Origin: Aphodosoma sp045126975
GTDB lineage: Bacteria > Bacteroidota > Bacteroidia > Bacteroidales > Paludibacteraceae
Assembly: GCA_045126975.1 (NCBI GenBank)
Contig: JBGVPL010000027.1
Coordinates: 1-64,000 of the forward strand
Reading direction: 5' to 3'
Length of the DNA stretch: 64,000 nt
In this document: positions 27,179-36,052 of the stretch, piece by piece
Numbering within the stretch: position 1 is the first letter of the stretch
Layout: every line of letters begins with the position of its first letter
Program-made: the position numbers and the translations under genes
Notes under the pieces: model-generated
What the model was told of the DNA's origin: nothing
Seen by the model: only the letters and a program-made list of their open reading frames with translations
Databases searched by the model: none

Positions 27179-28405
27179 TTAATTTGCGAGCCAATTTTCT
27201 GGGTTTTGTATTTCGGTGTCTTTGTAGAGCATGAAATAGAGTTCGGTTTTGTTGTCGTTTTCGGTATCGGTGAAGACTTTACCTATTTTTTGTTTAGTTG
27301 ATACTTTGTCGCCCACTTTGACGTAAAGTGTTACGAGGTTGGAATATACGGTGCGGTAGTTGCCATGTTTTACTATTACAGACTGGTTGCTACCAGGTAC
27401 AGAGAAACATTGAGTTACTTCGCCTTCGAATACAGCACGAGCGTCTGAGCCAGCTGGTATTTGGAAGTATGTGCCTTTGTTGTTGATTTGCACTTTGTCG
27501 AGGAATGGGTGAGGTTGTACGCCAAAGTGTCCGCTGATGAATCCTTTTTCCACGGGGCGGGGGAGTTTTCCTTTATTTACTTCAAAATTGCCAGCCACAA
27601 GTTTTTCTTCTTTGCTGAGTTCGTAAGGGTCTTTTTTGCCTTGTTGTTTAGCGAGTTTTGCAGCTTCTTCTTTTTGTCGCTTGATTTCGGCTGCAATCAT
27701 GTCTTGGATTTTTTGATTGAGTTTGTCGGCTTTTTTTTGTTGTTCTTTTTGTTTTTGTTTGAGCGACGATTCCTTCTTTTTTAGTGATGCGAGTTCGTCG
27801 TTGCGTTTGCGGCGTTGTTGTTCGAGGCGTTGTTGTTCAAGTTCTTTTGCGCTAACGGCTGTCTCTTTTTGTATGCGGTTTTCGGTTAGAAGGTCTTCTT
27901 CTGTTTTGAGTTGTTGTGTGATTTTGGCTATCTCTTGTGCTTGATATTTACGGTGAGATGCCACTTGTTGTAGATAGCGGAAGCGGCGTATAGCTTGATT
28001 GAAGTTGTCGGCAGAAATAACAAATAGCAATGGTGAGAAATATTTGTGGTGAGAATAGATTGCTCGAGTTGTTTGAGCATACTCGTTACGGAGTTGTTCG
28101 AGACGCTCTTGATGCGAGAGTCGAGAAGCTTGAAGAGAAGAGATATTTTCGTCAAGCATTCCTATCTCTTTGTTGAGCGCATTTATGTAATTTGTACTCT
28201 GTTTGATAGATTGTTTAAGTAGGTTGAGTTTGTTTTCTGTGCCTTTTTTGTTTTTTTGGGTTTCGTTGAGTAGTCGATTGGTTACAGCAAGTTCATCAAG
28301 AGCTTTTTTCTTTTCAGCTTCGAGGTCCTTGATTGTTTGTGCGCTTAAATCAATCCATGTAGCACAATATATAATACATAATAATATGGTTAGTATTTTT
28401 TTCAT
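27179..28405 (-). CDS. EnvC-like coiled-coil protein with degenerate M23 domain
   Basis: A 408-residue periplasmic protein: signal peptide ending DLSAQ, a long coiled coil (about 25-260, rich in Lys, Glu and Gln) and a C-terminal LytM/M23 fold (about 285-408; ISGHFGVQPHPFL to the end). In active M23 peptidases the Asp of a G-I-D type segment and a late H-x-H bind zinc. Here the first place reads NKGTYFQI and the last reads ELYFMLYKD, so two metal ligands are missing. It is therefore probably a non-catalytic activator of amidases for cell separation, as in EnvC. It starts 7 bases after a secreted amylase gene on the same strand, an odd operon partner. Confidence 0.85.
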   Translation of the reverse strand: MKKILTILLCIIYCATWIDLSAQTIKDLEAEKKKALDELAVTNRLLNETQKNKKGTENKLNLLKQSIKQSTNYINALNKEIGMLDENISSLQASRLSHQERLEQLRNEYAQTTRAIYSHHKYFSPLLFVISADNFNQAIRRFRYLQQVASHRKYQAQEIAKITQQLKTEEDLLTENRIQKETAVSAKELEQQRLEQQRRKRNDELASLKKKESSLKQKQKEQQKKADKLNQKIQDMIAAEIKRQKEEAAKLAKQQGKKDPYELSKEEKLVAGNFEVNKGKLPRPVEKGFISGHFGVQPHPFLDKVQINNKGTYFQIPAGSDARAVFEGEVTQCFSVPGSNQSVIVKHGNYRTVYSNLVTLYVKVGDKVSTKQKIGKVFTDTENDNKTELYFMLYKDTEIQNPENWLAN

Positions 28406-28412
28406 AAGTTTT

Positions 28413-31250
28413 TTATTTAACTATTATTTTAGTTACTTTGGTACCTTCTCGGCGGATGTAGATGCCTGGTGTTAGTCGGTCGGTAGGTATGCGGATGCCT
28501 TGAAGAGTGTAGTATTCAGGTTCTACATGTTCGAGGTAGATGTTTTCGACAGAAGTAATTGTGTCGTAAATACCATTAAATTTATATACTCCATAATTGA
28601 CAAGTTCGAGGTCGGCAGTTTGATGTCCTGCGTTGTTATGGAATATTACCATAGGATGTATGAGTTGGTCGTTAGTAGTGAATCTATACTCCCACATGCC
28701 GAGAGTAGAGTTGTAGGTCATCATTGAACCAGGCCATTTGCCGAGATATTCTTTATTGCTATTACCTGCGTCCCAAACGTAAGTGTGGAGATTTGAAGAC
28801 CAATTAGTGTCGTCGTAATAAAATGTCCAAGTGTATGTTTCTTTGTTTGGTTGATTAGGTGTATCTGGAATATCGCCTGCTCCATTGATAGTTTTCACAT
28901 AGCCATTGGCATTGTAGTAGCCTCCATTGACGTAGGTTAGGTCAGCAGTTTGGTTACTTCCATTATTGAAGATAAGTCCACCGCTGATTTTGTCGGTACC
29001 AGAATATTGCCATTTCCAGATGTTGTTGCCGAGATATGTACATTGTTCACCTGGCCAAGAGCCTGCATATTGGATTGAACCATTCCATAGGTAAGCATTG
29101 ATTTTACCACCCCAATTAGCTGTATTTTCGAAAAATACGGCTTGTTCGCCTTCCGACATAGAAGGAGGAGTTACAACTTCAGGTTCTTGAGTTGTAGGGT
29201 TGCTACCGCCATTTACGGTTGATAATTCTTCTTGAGTACCATCGTATGATGATTGTGGGTGATTGACAGAAGATGTTTCGTAAAGATATTTTCCGTCATT
29301 ACCGACTTTGCCTGGAGCTTGGGTTTGGTCGGTGTTAAGCACATAGATGCGGAGGTTGCCTTTGCCCGAACAAGAGGCAGAGAGTTTACCATTTGTAATA
29401 GTTTTGGTATCACCAGTGATGGCATCGATGTATGTGCCGTTTGGAATATTGCTGAATGTCGCACCACCGCTGATTGTGATGAGAGCGTATGAGTCGGTAT
29501 TGGCATCTGTATAACGACGTTTGAAAGCAAACGAACCAGAGCAACCTTCGGTAGAGTATTGACCTTTGCGGAGGGCAGGAATAGCAGCACGAAGGAGATT
29601 AAGTCGCTGTATGTGTTGCGATAGAGGATGAGAGAGAGAAGCTGCAATATTGCCAGAAACATTAGAGTAGTTGGCAAAATCGTTGATAGTTATATCGCCT
29701 TTGATATATCCTCCAAAGTAGGCACGACCAGTTTCACGTAGAGGTTTATTAGGACCAACATCAATAACATATCCTTTGCGGAATTCGATTTCAGAGCCAT
29801 AGTAGATACAAGGAATACCACGGAAGGTGAACATAAGTGATAGATTTTCAGCCCAAGTGTCTTGCGATTGGTTGAAGCGAGTGCTTTCGGGTGCACCATC
29901 AGGAGCATAGTCGTGAGAATCGACATAAACTACATTGTATGTGGCATCATTGTAGTATTTATCGCCATATTTTACGCCGAAGGCTTCGGCTGCAGTGCGA
30001 AAATTCCAGTGCATAGTGAAGTCGATAACACTCATTCCTGAGTATTGGCTATGGTCGGGTGTATGATAATTGTTGCCATTGAGGAAAGCATTGTTGGAAT
30101 TAGGCAAAGAAGATTCATCGTTGTCGTCGCGACCTTGAGCGTCAACAGATGTGATATTGGTATGATTACCTTTAGAACCTTCCATAACAACGATTTCATT
30201 CCAAGAAGTTTCGCTTGTGTCCCAAGCATAATCTTTAGTTTCTTTCCAAGTGTAATAGAAAGGAGAGCAGTTTTCGTGATTGCGATATACGACGTTGCGT
30301 TCGCGAGCGCACACTTCGCCAAACATAAAGAAGTCGCCACCATTGCGTTTTGCTTTGTGTTGTTCGGCAAGGGCTTTGAATTGAGGAAGAAATGCTTTGT
30401 TGAATGTGAGACGAGAGATATGACCGCTTGTATCAATGCGGAAACCATCGACTCCCATTTCGATGAATTTGCCGTAACAACGTACGAGATAGTTGGTTAC
30501 GTATGGGTTTTCGGTATTAAGGTCAACACAGTCGCCTGCGATTTGTCCGTACCAGCGAGAGTAGTCGTCCCAGTTCCATTCGTTGCCGACATGGTGCCAA
30601 TAGTTGTTGACGTCGTGGTTTTGTCCGTCGGTATTTTTCATTTCAGCGAGGCGTTTGCTGTATTGTTCGCTACTTGCGAGGTTGTTATAATTGTCGGGTA
30701 GGCGACCTCCATCTTTTTTTGTATAAGGAATCATACACTCGTCAATTGTAGCTTGATTTGTAGACCAATCGCGAGTGAAGAGTTTGCAGAGATTCTCTTC
30801 ACCGAAGTTACCTGTGTGGTTGAGTACGATGTCGAGAATGATTTTCATATCGCGAGCATGCACCTCGTCAATAAGAGTTTGGAACGAAACATCTTCGCTT
30901 TCGTAGCGTTTATCTACTTTTGAGAAGTTGAATGCGTGGTAACCATGGTAGTCGTAGCCAGAGGCATTTTCGACAACAGGGGTAACCCATACAGTAGTAA
31001 AACCAAGAGCTTTAATATAGTCGAGTTTTTCGATGAGACCTTTGAAGTCGCCACGCCAAGCTGGGTCGCCTTCATTTGCCGCTTGATTGTCCCAACATTG
31101 AGTGTTGTTAGATGGGTCGCCATCGTAGAAACGAGTGGTCATAACGAAATAGATGGTTTCGTCACGAAAATCAGTTCGATTACCTATGAAAGTTGAAGCA
31201 AACGAATTGATAGTAACTATTAGTGTTAAAAGAAGAAATTTGTATTTCAT
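28413..31250 (-). CDS. secreted GH13 alpha-amylase with two C-terminal starch-binding modules
   Basis: A protein of about 945 residues. I start it at the ATG at 31250, directly before the signal peptide MKYKFLLLTLIVTINSFAS; the frame continues seven codons further up into a repeat hairpin. The GH13 barrel comes first (FRDETIYFVMTTRFYDGD; LDIVLNHTG; nucleophile Asp in GVDGFRIDTSGH; Glu in FMFGEVCAR; Asp in VVYVDSHDY). After a linker come two CBM26-like modules, each starting with an aromatic FF/FY strand, then a WNGS or WDAG turn and ending NQTADLTYV or HQTADLELV. A short C-terminal tail (YYTLQGIRIPTDRLTPGIYI) resembles surface-sorting tails of Bacteroidales. It differs in design from the two amylases at 5.7-11.3 kb. 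Confidence 0.88.
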   Translation of the reverse strand: MKYKFLLLTLIVTINSFASTFIGNRTDFRDETIYFVMTTRFYDGDPSNNTQCWDNQAANEGDPAWRGDFKGLIEKLDYIKALGFTTVWVTPVVENASGYDYHGYHAFNFSKVDKRYESEDVSFQTLIDEVHARDMKIILDIVLNHTGNFGEENLCKLFTRDWSTNQATIDECMIPYTKKDGGRLPDNYNNLASSEQYSKRLAEMKNTDGQNHDVNNYWHHVGNEWNWDDYSRWYGQIAGDCVDLNTENPYVTNYLVRCYGKFIEMGVDGFRIDTSGHISRLTFNKAFLPQFKALAEQHKAKRNGGDFFMFGEVCARERNVVYRNHENCSPFYYTWKETKDYAWDTSETSWNEIVVMEGSKGNHTNITSVDAQGRDDNDESSLPNSNNAFLNGNNYHTPDHSQYSGMSVIDFTMHWNFRTAAEAFGVKYGDKYYNDATYNVVYVDSHDYAPDGAPESTRFNQSQDTWAENLSLMFTFRGIPCIYYGSEIEFRKGYVIDVGPNKPLRETGRAYFGGYIKGDITINDFANYSNVSGNIAASLSHPLSQHIQRLNLLRAAIPALRKGQYSTEGCSGSFAFKRRYTDANTDSYALITISGGATFSNIPNGTYIDAITGDTKTITNGKLSASCSGKGNLRIYVLNTDQTQAPGKVGNDGKYLYETSSVNHPQSSYDGTQEELSTVNGGSNPTTQEPEVVTPPSMSEGEQAVFFENTANWGGKINAYLWNGSIQYAGSWPGEQCTYLGNNIWKWQYSGTDKISGGLIFNNGSNQTADLTYVNGGYYNANGYVKTINGAGDIPDTPNQPNKETYTWTFYYDDTNWSSNLHTYVWDAGNSNKEYLGKWPGSMMTYNSTLGMWEYRFTTNDQLIHPMVIFHNNAGHQTADLELVNYGVYKFNGIYDTITSVENIYLEHVEPEYYTLQGIRIPTDRLTPGIYIRREGTKVTKIIVK

Positions 31251-31261
31251 ATTTTTTAAAT

Positions 31262-31318
31262 AAGAAGACAAAATAACACGAGAACGTAATTTTTGTTATT
31301 CTGTTATTTTGTCTTCTT
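31262..31318. repeat. octamer-based hairpin repeat (copy 2)
   Basis: Perfect 17-base arms at 31262-31278 and 31302-31318 (AAGAAGACAAAATAACA and inverse). It lies between DUF4293 and the amylase start and is related to 4619-4673 and 47659-47718. Confidence 0.85.
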
Positions 31319-31329
31319 TATAATTTAAA

Positions 31330-31800
31330 TTATCTAAGTCGGTCGAGAGAACGCACGAGGGCTTCATCTTTGCCTATTGCGCGGAGGGCAAGATAGGTGA
31401 GAATTGCGCTAATTAAAGGCAATATTATTGGCCACGAGAATGTTGTGCTTGTCATTGGATTTTGTTCGAGAATGACATAGCGAGTAAAGAAGAAGATTGC
31501 GTAGTAGCCGATGAGGAGTACCATATTAAAGATAGAAAAGCGTATTTGGATAATGCGCCATTTGTACATGAAGATAGTGAAAAGTGTAATTAAGAGAATT
31601 ACGATATTGGTGATAGTAAGCCACATTGTTACGCCATTGAGGTGAAAACCACCTTCTTCGATAGGGTATAAACCACGAAGTGTTGATAGAGCATAGTCGA
31701 TTTCTTCAGGTGAAATGGCTTTCATAGAAGGGAGGAAGAGTGTGAGACTCATTGCGATTACTACGATGAGCAGATAGAGAGTTTGAATACGTTGAAGCAT
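31330..31800 (-). CDS. DUF4293 four-helix membrane protein
   Basis: A 156-residue protein with four hydrophobic segments (about 7-25, 55-78, 88-110 and 120-145). It begins MLQRIQTLYLLIVVIAMSL, a start I associate with DUF4293 proteins of Bacteroidota, and ends in a charged RAIGKDEALVRSLDRLR tail. Function is unknown; the inner membrane is the likely site. It lies on the same strand as recR, the HAD phosphatase and the amylase. Confidence 0.75.
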   Translation of the reverse strand: MLQRIQTLYLLIVVIAMSLTLFLPSMKAISPEEIDYALSTLRGLYPIEEGGFHLNGVTMWLTITNIVILLITLFTIFMYKWRIIQIRFSIFNMVLLIGYYAIFFFTRYVILEQNPMTSTTFSWPIILPLISAILTYLALRAIGKDEALVRSLDRLR

Positions 31801-31813
31801 AATATAGATTTTT

Positions 31814-31841
31814 AGTAGCGAGTAGCGAGATATTAGATTTA
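31814..31841. repeat. heptamer array (AGTAGCG)
   Basis: Four units AGTAGCG, AGTAGCG, AGATATT, AGATTTA, then ACTCGCTTGCGCTCG, lie just after the HAD gene stop. Confidence 0.75.
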
Positions 31842-31862
31842 CTCGCTTGCGCTCGTTAGTTA

Positions 31863-32288
31863 TTATTTTTTCAAGAAAGAGAAAAGACCTTTCTTTTTTT
31901 GTTCTTCAGGTTGGTTGCCAAGATAGCGGGCTGCATCGGCTGATGATTCGTTGTATTTTACCATGCGGTATATTATTCCCCAATCTGGTAGTCCACCAAG
32001 GTTGCGGTCATCGATCCACATGTCGGCTGTTAGTTTGCGTGGTGTGGTGTCATCCCAAACTTCTTCAGGATAGTTTTTGTTGATGGCATAGAATTCGAGA
32101 CCACGTTCGCGACAATAATTTACTGCATCTTCGAGCAGTGCGCCTTCGCGCACAGTCCAAAGAATTAGTTGGTGATGACATTCTGATTGTAAGCGTTTTA
32201 GTACGTCAATTGCAAAAGGTATTGGTTTGCCGATGGCAGGGTAGGCATGCTCTACTATTGTGCCATCAAAATCTACTGCGATTATCAT
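31863..32288 (-). CDS. HAD-superfamily phosphatase, small cytosolic type
   Basis: A protein of about 141 residues with the HAD motif I IIAVDFDGTIVE (nucleophile and acid Asp both present), motif II in LILWTVREG and motif IV in ADMWIDDRNLGG. It has no large cap domain and ends in a basic GLFSFLKK tail. I start it at the ATG at 32288; a GTG seven codons further up would place the start inside a heptamer array. It resembles small Bacteroides HAD hydrolases; the substrate is unknown. Confidence 0.8.
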   Translation of the reverse strand: MIIAVDFDGTIVEHAYPAIGKPIPFAIDVLKRLQSECHHQLILWTVREGALLEDAVNYCRERGLEFYAINKNYPEEVWDDTTPRKLTADMWIDDRNLGGLPDWGIIYRMVKYNESSADAARYLGNQPEEQKKKGLFSFLKK

Positions 32289-32303
32289 ATTTTGTTGGAT
32301 TTT

Positions 32304-32331
32304 AGACACGAGACACGAGATGTTAGACTTT
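32304..32331. repeat. heptamer array (AGACACG)
   Basis: Four units AGACACG, AGACACG, AGATGTT, AGACTTT, then ACTCGG, close to the array at 31814-31841 in pattern. It lies between the membrane-protein stop (32349) and the HAD start. Confidence 0.8.
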
Positions 32332-32348
32332 ACTCGGTTTCGTTTGTT

Positions 32349-32819
32349 TTAGTTTTCTTCTTCGTTTTTTTCTGGTTCGGTTGGGGTGAGAGGTGTAAGG
32401 TCGGCATTGACTCTTTTTTCTGTTGGTTTGCAGAGTATAATGCCTATCATACAGATACCTGCTACCCAGAATAGGTGTTTCACTTGGAATATGTAAATGC
32501 CAAGAATAGCGGCAATTAGTCCGATGGTTATTACGATTAATCGAAGCACACCATAAATTTTGTAGTAATGCTCGCGTGAACCGTCATCGGGTATCTGTTT
32601 TAGACGTTTGACTCCTATGCTAAACAATTTTAAAGATAGTGGGAATGTGATAATAACATACCAAAGTACAGCAGTGTAGTAGTTGATTGATATTTGACTT
32701 TCAGGGTCGAAATATATGCCTTTATGGTACGTGATATGATAACCTATCATGGCTGCGAGGATTGTGCATAACAACGATAGGTAGTACGTGATTGTTAGGA
32801 TGTGTTTTGGATGTTGCAT
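32349..32819 (-). CDS. four-helix membrane protein of unknown function
   Basis: A 156-residue protein with about four hydrophobic segments (near 8-28, 46-66, 92-112 and 117-134) and an acidic tail PTEPEKNEEEN. I do not recognise a family. It lies between recR and the HAD gene on the same strand, with long heptamer arrays on the recR side. Confidence 0.65.
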   Translation of the reverse strand: MQHPKHILTITYYLSLLCTILAAMIGYHITYHKGIYFDPESQISINYYTAVLWYVIITFPLSLKLFSIGVKRLKQIPDDGSREHYYKIYGVLRLIVITIGLIAAILGIYIFQVKHLFWVAGICMIGIILCKPTEKRVNADLTPLTPTEPEKNEEEN

Positions 32820-32828
32820 CTTTTTATT

Positions 32829-32989
32829 TAGTTATTAGTGTTTAGTTATTAGTGTTTAGTTATTAGTGTTTAGTTATTAGTTATTAGTGTTTAGTTATTA
32901 GTTATTAGTTATTAGTTATTAGTTAGTGAGGAGTTAGGAGTTAGGTGTGTTTAATGCCGCATGGCTCTTTCAACTCTCACTTTCAACTC
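32829..32989. repeat. long composite heptamer element after recR
   Basis: About 14 units of TTAGTTA/TTAGTGT type (32829-32928) pass into GAGTTAG units, then the core AATGCCGCATGGCTCTT (about 32950-32966), then CTTTCAA/CTCTCA units. The last part encodes the final residues KS and the TGA stop of recR. The core is shared with 34929-34945. Confidence 0.88.
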
Positions 32990-33597
32990 TTATTGTATGT
33001 TATTCGGTTTAGGATTGAGCGACCGAGTGTTATTTCGTCGGCATATTCGAGGTCGTCGCCTACGGCTACGCCTCGTGCAATGGTTGTTACTGCAACGGGT
33101 AGATGTGCGAGCTTGCGGTAGATATAGAAGCAGGTAGTGTCGCCTTCCATATTTGGACTAAGGGCGAGTATTACCTCTTTAATGTTATTTTTCTCTACAC
33201 GTTCGATGAGTGATGCTATTTCAAGGTCGGATGGCGAAATGCCGTTCATTGGTGATATGACGCCACCGAGAACGTGATAAATTCCGTGATATTGAGCGGT
33301 GTTTTCAATGAGCATAACTTCTTTGATTGATTCGACTACGCAGATTGTGGATTGGTCGCGTTTAGGGTCGGAACAGATTTCGCACACAGGTTTGTCGGAA
33401 ATGTTATGACATTCTTCGCAATATTGAATGTTTTCGCTCATTTCGCTGATAGCCGATATGAATTTGCTTGCATTGGCAGGACCTTGGCGGAGTATGTGCA
33501 ATGCCATACGGAGAGCAGATTTGCGTCCGATTCCTGGTAATGATGCAAATGCATTTACTGCATTTTCAAGTAGTTGCGAAGGATATTTTTGTATCAT
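32983..33597 (-). CDS. recR: recombination protein RecR
   Basis: A 204-residue RecFOR-pathway protein that binds DNA in a ring and helps load RecA. It has the N-terminal helix-hairpin-helix (FASLPGIGRKSALRMA), the Cys4 zinc motif CEECHNISDKPVCEIC, and a Toprim domain (CVVESIKEVMLIE; VILALSPNMEGDTT). The length is normal. The -7 element at 33608-33615 puts the transcription start only a few bases before the ATG. The last two residues and the stop are supplied by a heptamer repeat. Confidence 0.95.
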   Translation of the reverse strand: MIQKYPSQLLENAVNAFASLPGIGRKSALRMALHILRQGPANASKFISAISEMSENIQYCEECHNISDKPVCEICSDPKRDQSTICVVESIKEVMLIENTAQYHGIYHVLGGVISPMNGISPSDLEIASLIERVEKNNIKEVILALSPNMEGDTTCFYIYRKLAHLPVAVTTIARGVAVGDDLEYADEITLGRSILNRITYNKS

Positions 33598-33607
33598 AAA
33601 TAATGAA

Positions 33608-33615
33608 CAAAGTTA
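33608..33615 (-). promoter_or_regulatory. recR -7 element
   Basis: Minus strand TAACTTTG, 11 bases from the recR ATG; predicts a leader of only a few bases. Confidence 0.55.
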
Positions 33616-33699
33616 CTCATTTTAATTTAAAAACACATAATTTATTACGTTATTTTTTTTAGTTTTATAATTTTTTATATTTTACTTTACTACAATTTT

Positions 33700-34884
33700 T
33701 TAGTCGTATGGAAATACTGATACAAATAGTTTACGATGACGGATTTCTTTGTTAATTCGGAGTAAGTCAGATAGAGAAATAAGTCCTACAACATATTTAT
33801 TGTCTCGACTATCGTATCGTTCATATATCTCTTTGAATGAGAATAATGCAAGGTCAGAGTCTGTAGAATAACGAAGATATATGCGAATGTCATGATCGGT
33901 TGTATATTCAATTGGATGTTCGCTATTAAGTTTTTTATATTCATATTTATAATCATAGAGACAAGCTGTAATATCGCTTAATACAGCAGAACCTGTTGGA
34001 TGTCCACCAGCACCACGACCGAACATAAATTGTTTGTAGTAGAATTGTCCTTTGATAACTACGCCATTGAATTCATCTTCAACACTATATATGTATTTAT
34101 TACGAGAGATGAGATGTGGCATAACTGACATTATAATTTTGCCATTTTCAAGTTTTTCGACATGTGCTACAAGTTTGATACGGCGTTCTTTTTCATGAGC
34201 AAATTTGATGTCGTAGTCGTTCATTGATGATATGCCATATGTAAATATTTGTTCTGGAGCAACATATAGACCAAAGGCATGAATTGTAATGATAATTAAT
34301 TTAAATACAGAGTCGTAACCATCAATATCAAGAGTAGGATTGCTTTCTGCAAAACCAAGATCTTGAGCTAATTTAAGTGCTTTAGGATAGTCCATTGACT
34401 CATTGAATATCTTCGATAGAATGAAATTTGAAGAGCCATTAAGGATACCTTTTACTGATACAAGAAGGTCGTTGTCGTAATATTCTTCAAGGTTGCGAAT
34501 AACAGGGATACTACCACAAGCCGATGCATCGTAGAGGAGGGCAGTGTTTGTTTCTTTTTGTAATTCAATGAGTTCGTTGATATGGTGAGCCAACATTTTT
34601 TTATTGCCAGATACCACTGGAATATGTTGATTAAGAGCTCGTTTTACGATAGTATATGCCTCTTCTGCATTATCGATAAGTTCAGCTATGAGATTGATTT
34701 CTGGGTCGTTGAAAATATCATCGGGATTATTTGTGAAATTAGCAACAACACCACGGTCTTTTTCGGGGTGTTTGATGCAGATTGTTTTGATACGTACGTT
34801 TTTAGATTCTATTTTTTCGAGTACATCATATAGTCCGTGGCCAACATTGCCAAAACCGAACATTCCTATAGTTATTTGTTTCAT
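33700..34884 (-). CDS. hom: homoserine dehydrogenase
   Basis: A 394-residue enzyme that reduces aspartate semialdehyde to homoserine. It has the NAD(P)-binding start IGMFGFGNVGHGLYDVLEK, the catalytic-domain segments VKGILNGSSNFILSK and LGFAESNPTLDIDGYDS, and GRGAGGHPTGSAVLSDI. The C-terminal part beyond residue 330 lacks a clear ACT repeat. It is the third gene of metY-metX-hom and feeds homoserine to MetX. The gap to metX carries an inverted heptamer pair. Confidence 0.9.
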   Translation of the reverse strand: MKQITIGMFGFGNVGHGLYDVLEKIESKNVRIKTICIKHPEKDRGVVANFTNNPDDIFNDPEINLIAELIDNAEEAYTIVKRALNQHIPVVSGNKKMLAHHINELIELQKETNTALLYDASACGSIPVIRNLEEYYDNDLLVSVKGILNGSSNFILSKIFNESMDYPKALKLAQDLGFAESNPTLDIDGYDSVFKLIIITIHAFGLYVAPEQIFTYGISSMNDYDIKFAHEKERRIKLVAHVEKLENGKIIMSVMPHLISRNKYIYSVEDEFNGVVIKGQFYYKQFMFGRGAGGHPTGSAVLSDITACLYDYKYEYKKLNSEHPIEYTTDHDIRIYLRYSTDSDLALFSFKEIYERYDSRDNKYVVGLISLSDLLRINKEIRHRKLFVSVFPYD

Positions 34885-34897
34885 AATTTAGATATTT

Positions 34898-34993
34898 AGT
34901 AGTAAGTAATAAGTCGTAAGTCGTAAGAGCCATTCGGCATTATTAAGTAATCCGCAGGAATAAGTCTTTCTACTTTCTACTTACTACTTTATA
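34898..34993. repeat. inverted heptamer pair around a shared core
   Basis: Units AGTAGTA, AGTAATA, AGTCGTA, AGTCGTA (34898-34925) face CTTTCTA, CTTTCTA, CTTACTA, CTTTATA (34966-34993). On the minus strand the centre reads AATGCCGAATGGCTCTT, matching the element after recR at 16 of 17 positions. It ends 6 bases from the metX stop. Confidence 0.88.
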
Positions 34994-34999
34994 CTTTTA

Positions 35000-36010
35000 T
35001 TATATTAAAAAATCCTTTATTATTTGAGTAAGATATTCGTGTTCGACGAGGAATCCGTCATGTCCAAATTCTGAATTTATAAGAGTGTAGCGTACATCGG
35101 GTATATTTTCGATAAATATATCATGATCAGCTGGAGGGAATAGTATGTCGCTTGAAATAGCTACAACTTGAGTCCGTGCTTTGATTGTTCGTAATGCTTC
35201 TGCAATAGAATCTCTATTGCGACCGACATTATGAGAATCAACAACTTGTGTTAATCTATAATAAGAATAAGCATTAAAGCGATTTTCAAGTTTTTCGCCT
35301 TGATGACGTTGGTAACTTAATACTCGATGACCAAATGGAGTAGTCTCATCTCCTCTATTTTGTTGAGTAGCATTATAGGCATCAGCACCACGATAACTGA
35401 GAAGGGCAATTGAGCGAGCTACTCCCATTCCTTTGATACCTGCATCGGCTGATTCGTTACCGTATGTTTGATCTGCTTCGATTGCCATACGTTGCGATTC
35501 ATTGAATGCTGCAGCCCAAGGTGTTGTAGTAGATGCAGTTGCTATAAGCACAAGATTTTCGGTAAAGTCAGGGTCTATGATAGCCCATTCCATACATTGA
35601 AATCCACCTAACGAACTACCTATCAACATTTTTACTCGCTTTATATCAAGATATTCAGCTAATATACGATTACATGCAACTATATCGCGCACTGTTATTT
35701 GAGGAAATGTTGTGTAGTATGGTTTGCCTGTTGTTGGATTAATACTGAGTGGACCTGTAGTACCATAGCATGACCCAAGTACATTAGCACATACCACAAA
35801 ATAGCGTTCAGGGTCAAGCATACCTCCTGGCACAACAGTATTTTGCCACCAATCAGCAACGTCAGAATTAGCTGTTAGTGCATGACATACCCAAATTATA
35901 TTATTGCGTTCGGCATTGAGAGTGCCATACGTGTGATATGCTATTTCTAACCCATCAATTTTTTCTCCGCACTCTAATGTTAAGGGTTTATTATGTTTAT
36001 AAATATGCAT
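35000..36010 (-). CDS. metX: homoserine O-acetyltransferase
   Basis: A protein of about 336 residues with an alpha/beta-hydrolase fold that makes O-acetylhomoserine from homoserine and acetyl-CoA. The nucleophile Ser is in LIGSSLGGFQCMEWA, the Asp in SSDILFPPADH and the His in FGHDGFLVEH. I use the ATG at 36010 (MHIYKHNKPLTLECG); a TTG seven codons upstream is a weaker choice and overlaps a heptamer repeat. It sits between metY and hom. Confidence 0.92.
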   Translation of the reverse strand: MHIYKHNKPLTLECGEKIDGLEIAYHTYGTLNAERNNIIWVCHALTANSDVADWWQNTVVPGGMLDPERYFVVCANVLGSCYGTTGPLSINPTTGKPYYTTFPQITVRDIVACNRILAEYLDIKRVKMLIGSSLGGFQCMEWAIIDPDFTENLVLIATASTTTPWAAAFNESQRMAIEADQTYGNESADAGIKGMGVARSIALLSYRGADAYNATQQNRGDETTPFGHRVLSYQRHQGEKLENRFNAYSYYRLTQVVDSHNVGRNRDSIAEALRTIKARTQVVAISSDILFPPADHDIFIENIPDVRYTLINSEFGHDGFLVEHEYLTQIIKDFLI

Positions 36011-36022
36011 TATTTTAAAGTT

Positions 36023-36043
36023 GATAGTCAATAGTCGATAGTT
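36023..36043. repeat. heptamer array (GATAGTC)
   Basis: Three units GATAGTC, AATAGTC, GATAGTT, 9 bases after the metY stop codon. Confidence 0.65.
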
Positions 36044-36052
36044 GGTGTTATA

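Noticed and set aside
30045..30701. Plus-strand frame of 218 codons
   Set aside because: It is the complement of the catalytic domain of the third amylase, whose active-site motifs are all present on the minus strand.
32829..32989. Repeats after recR as a CRISPR array
   Set aside because: Units are 7 bases long and contiguous, with no spacers, and no cas gene is in the window.
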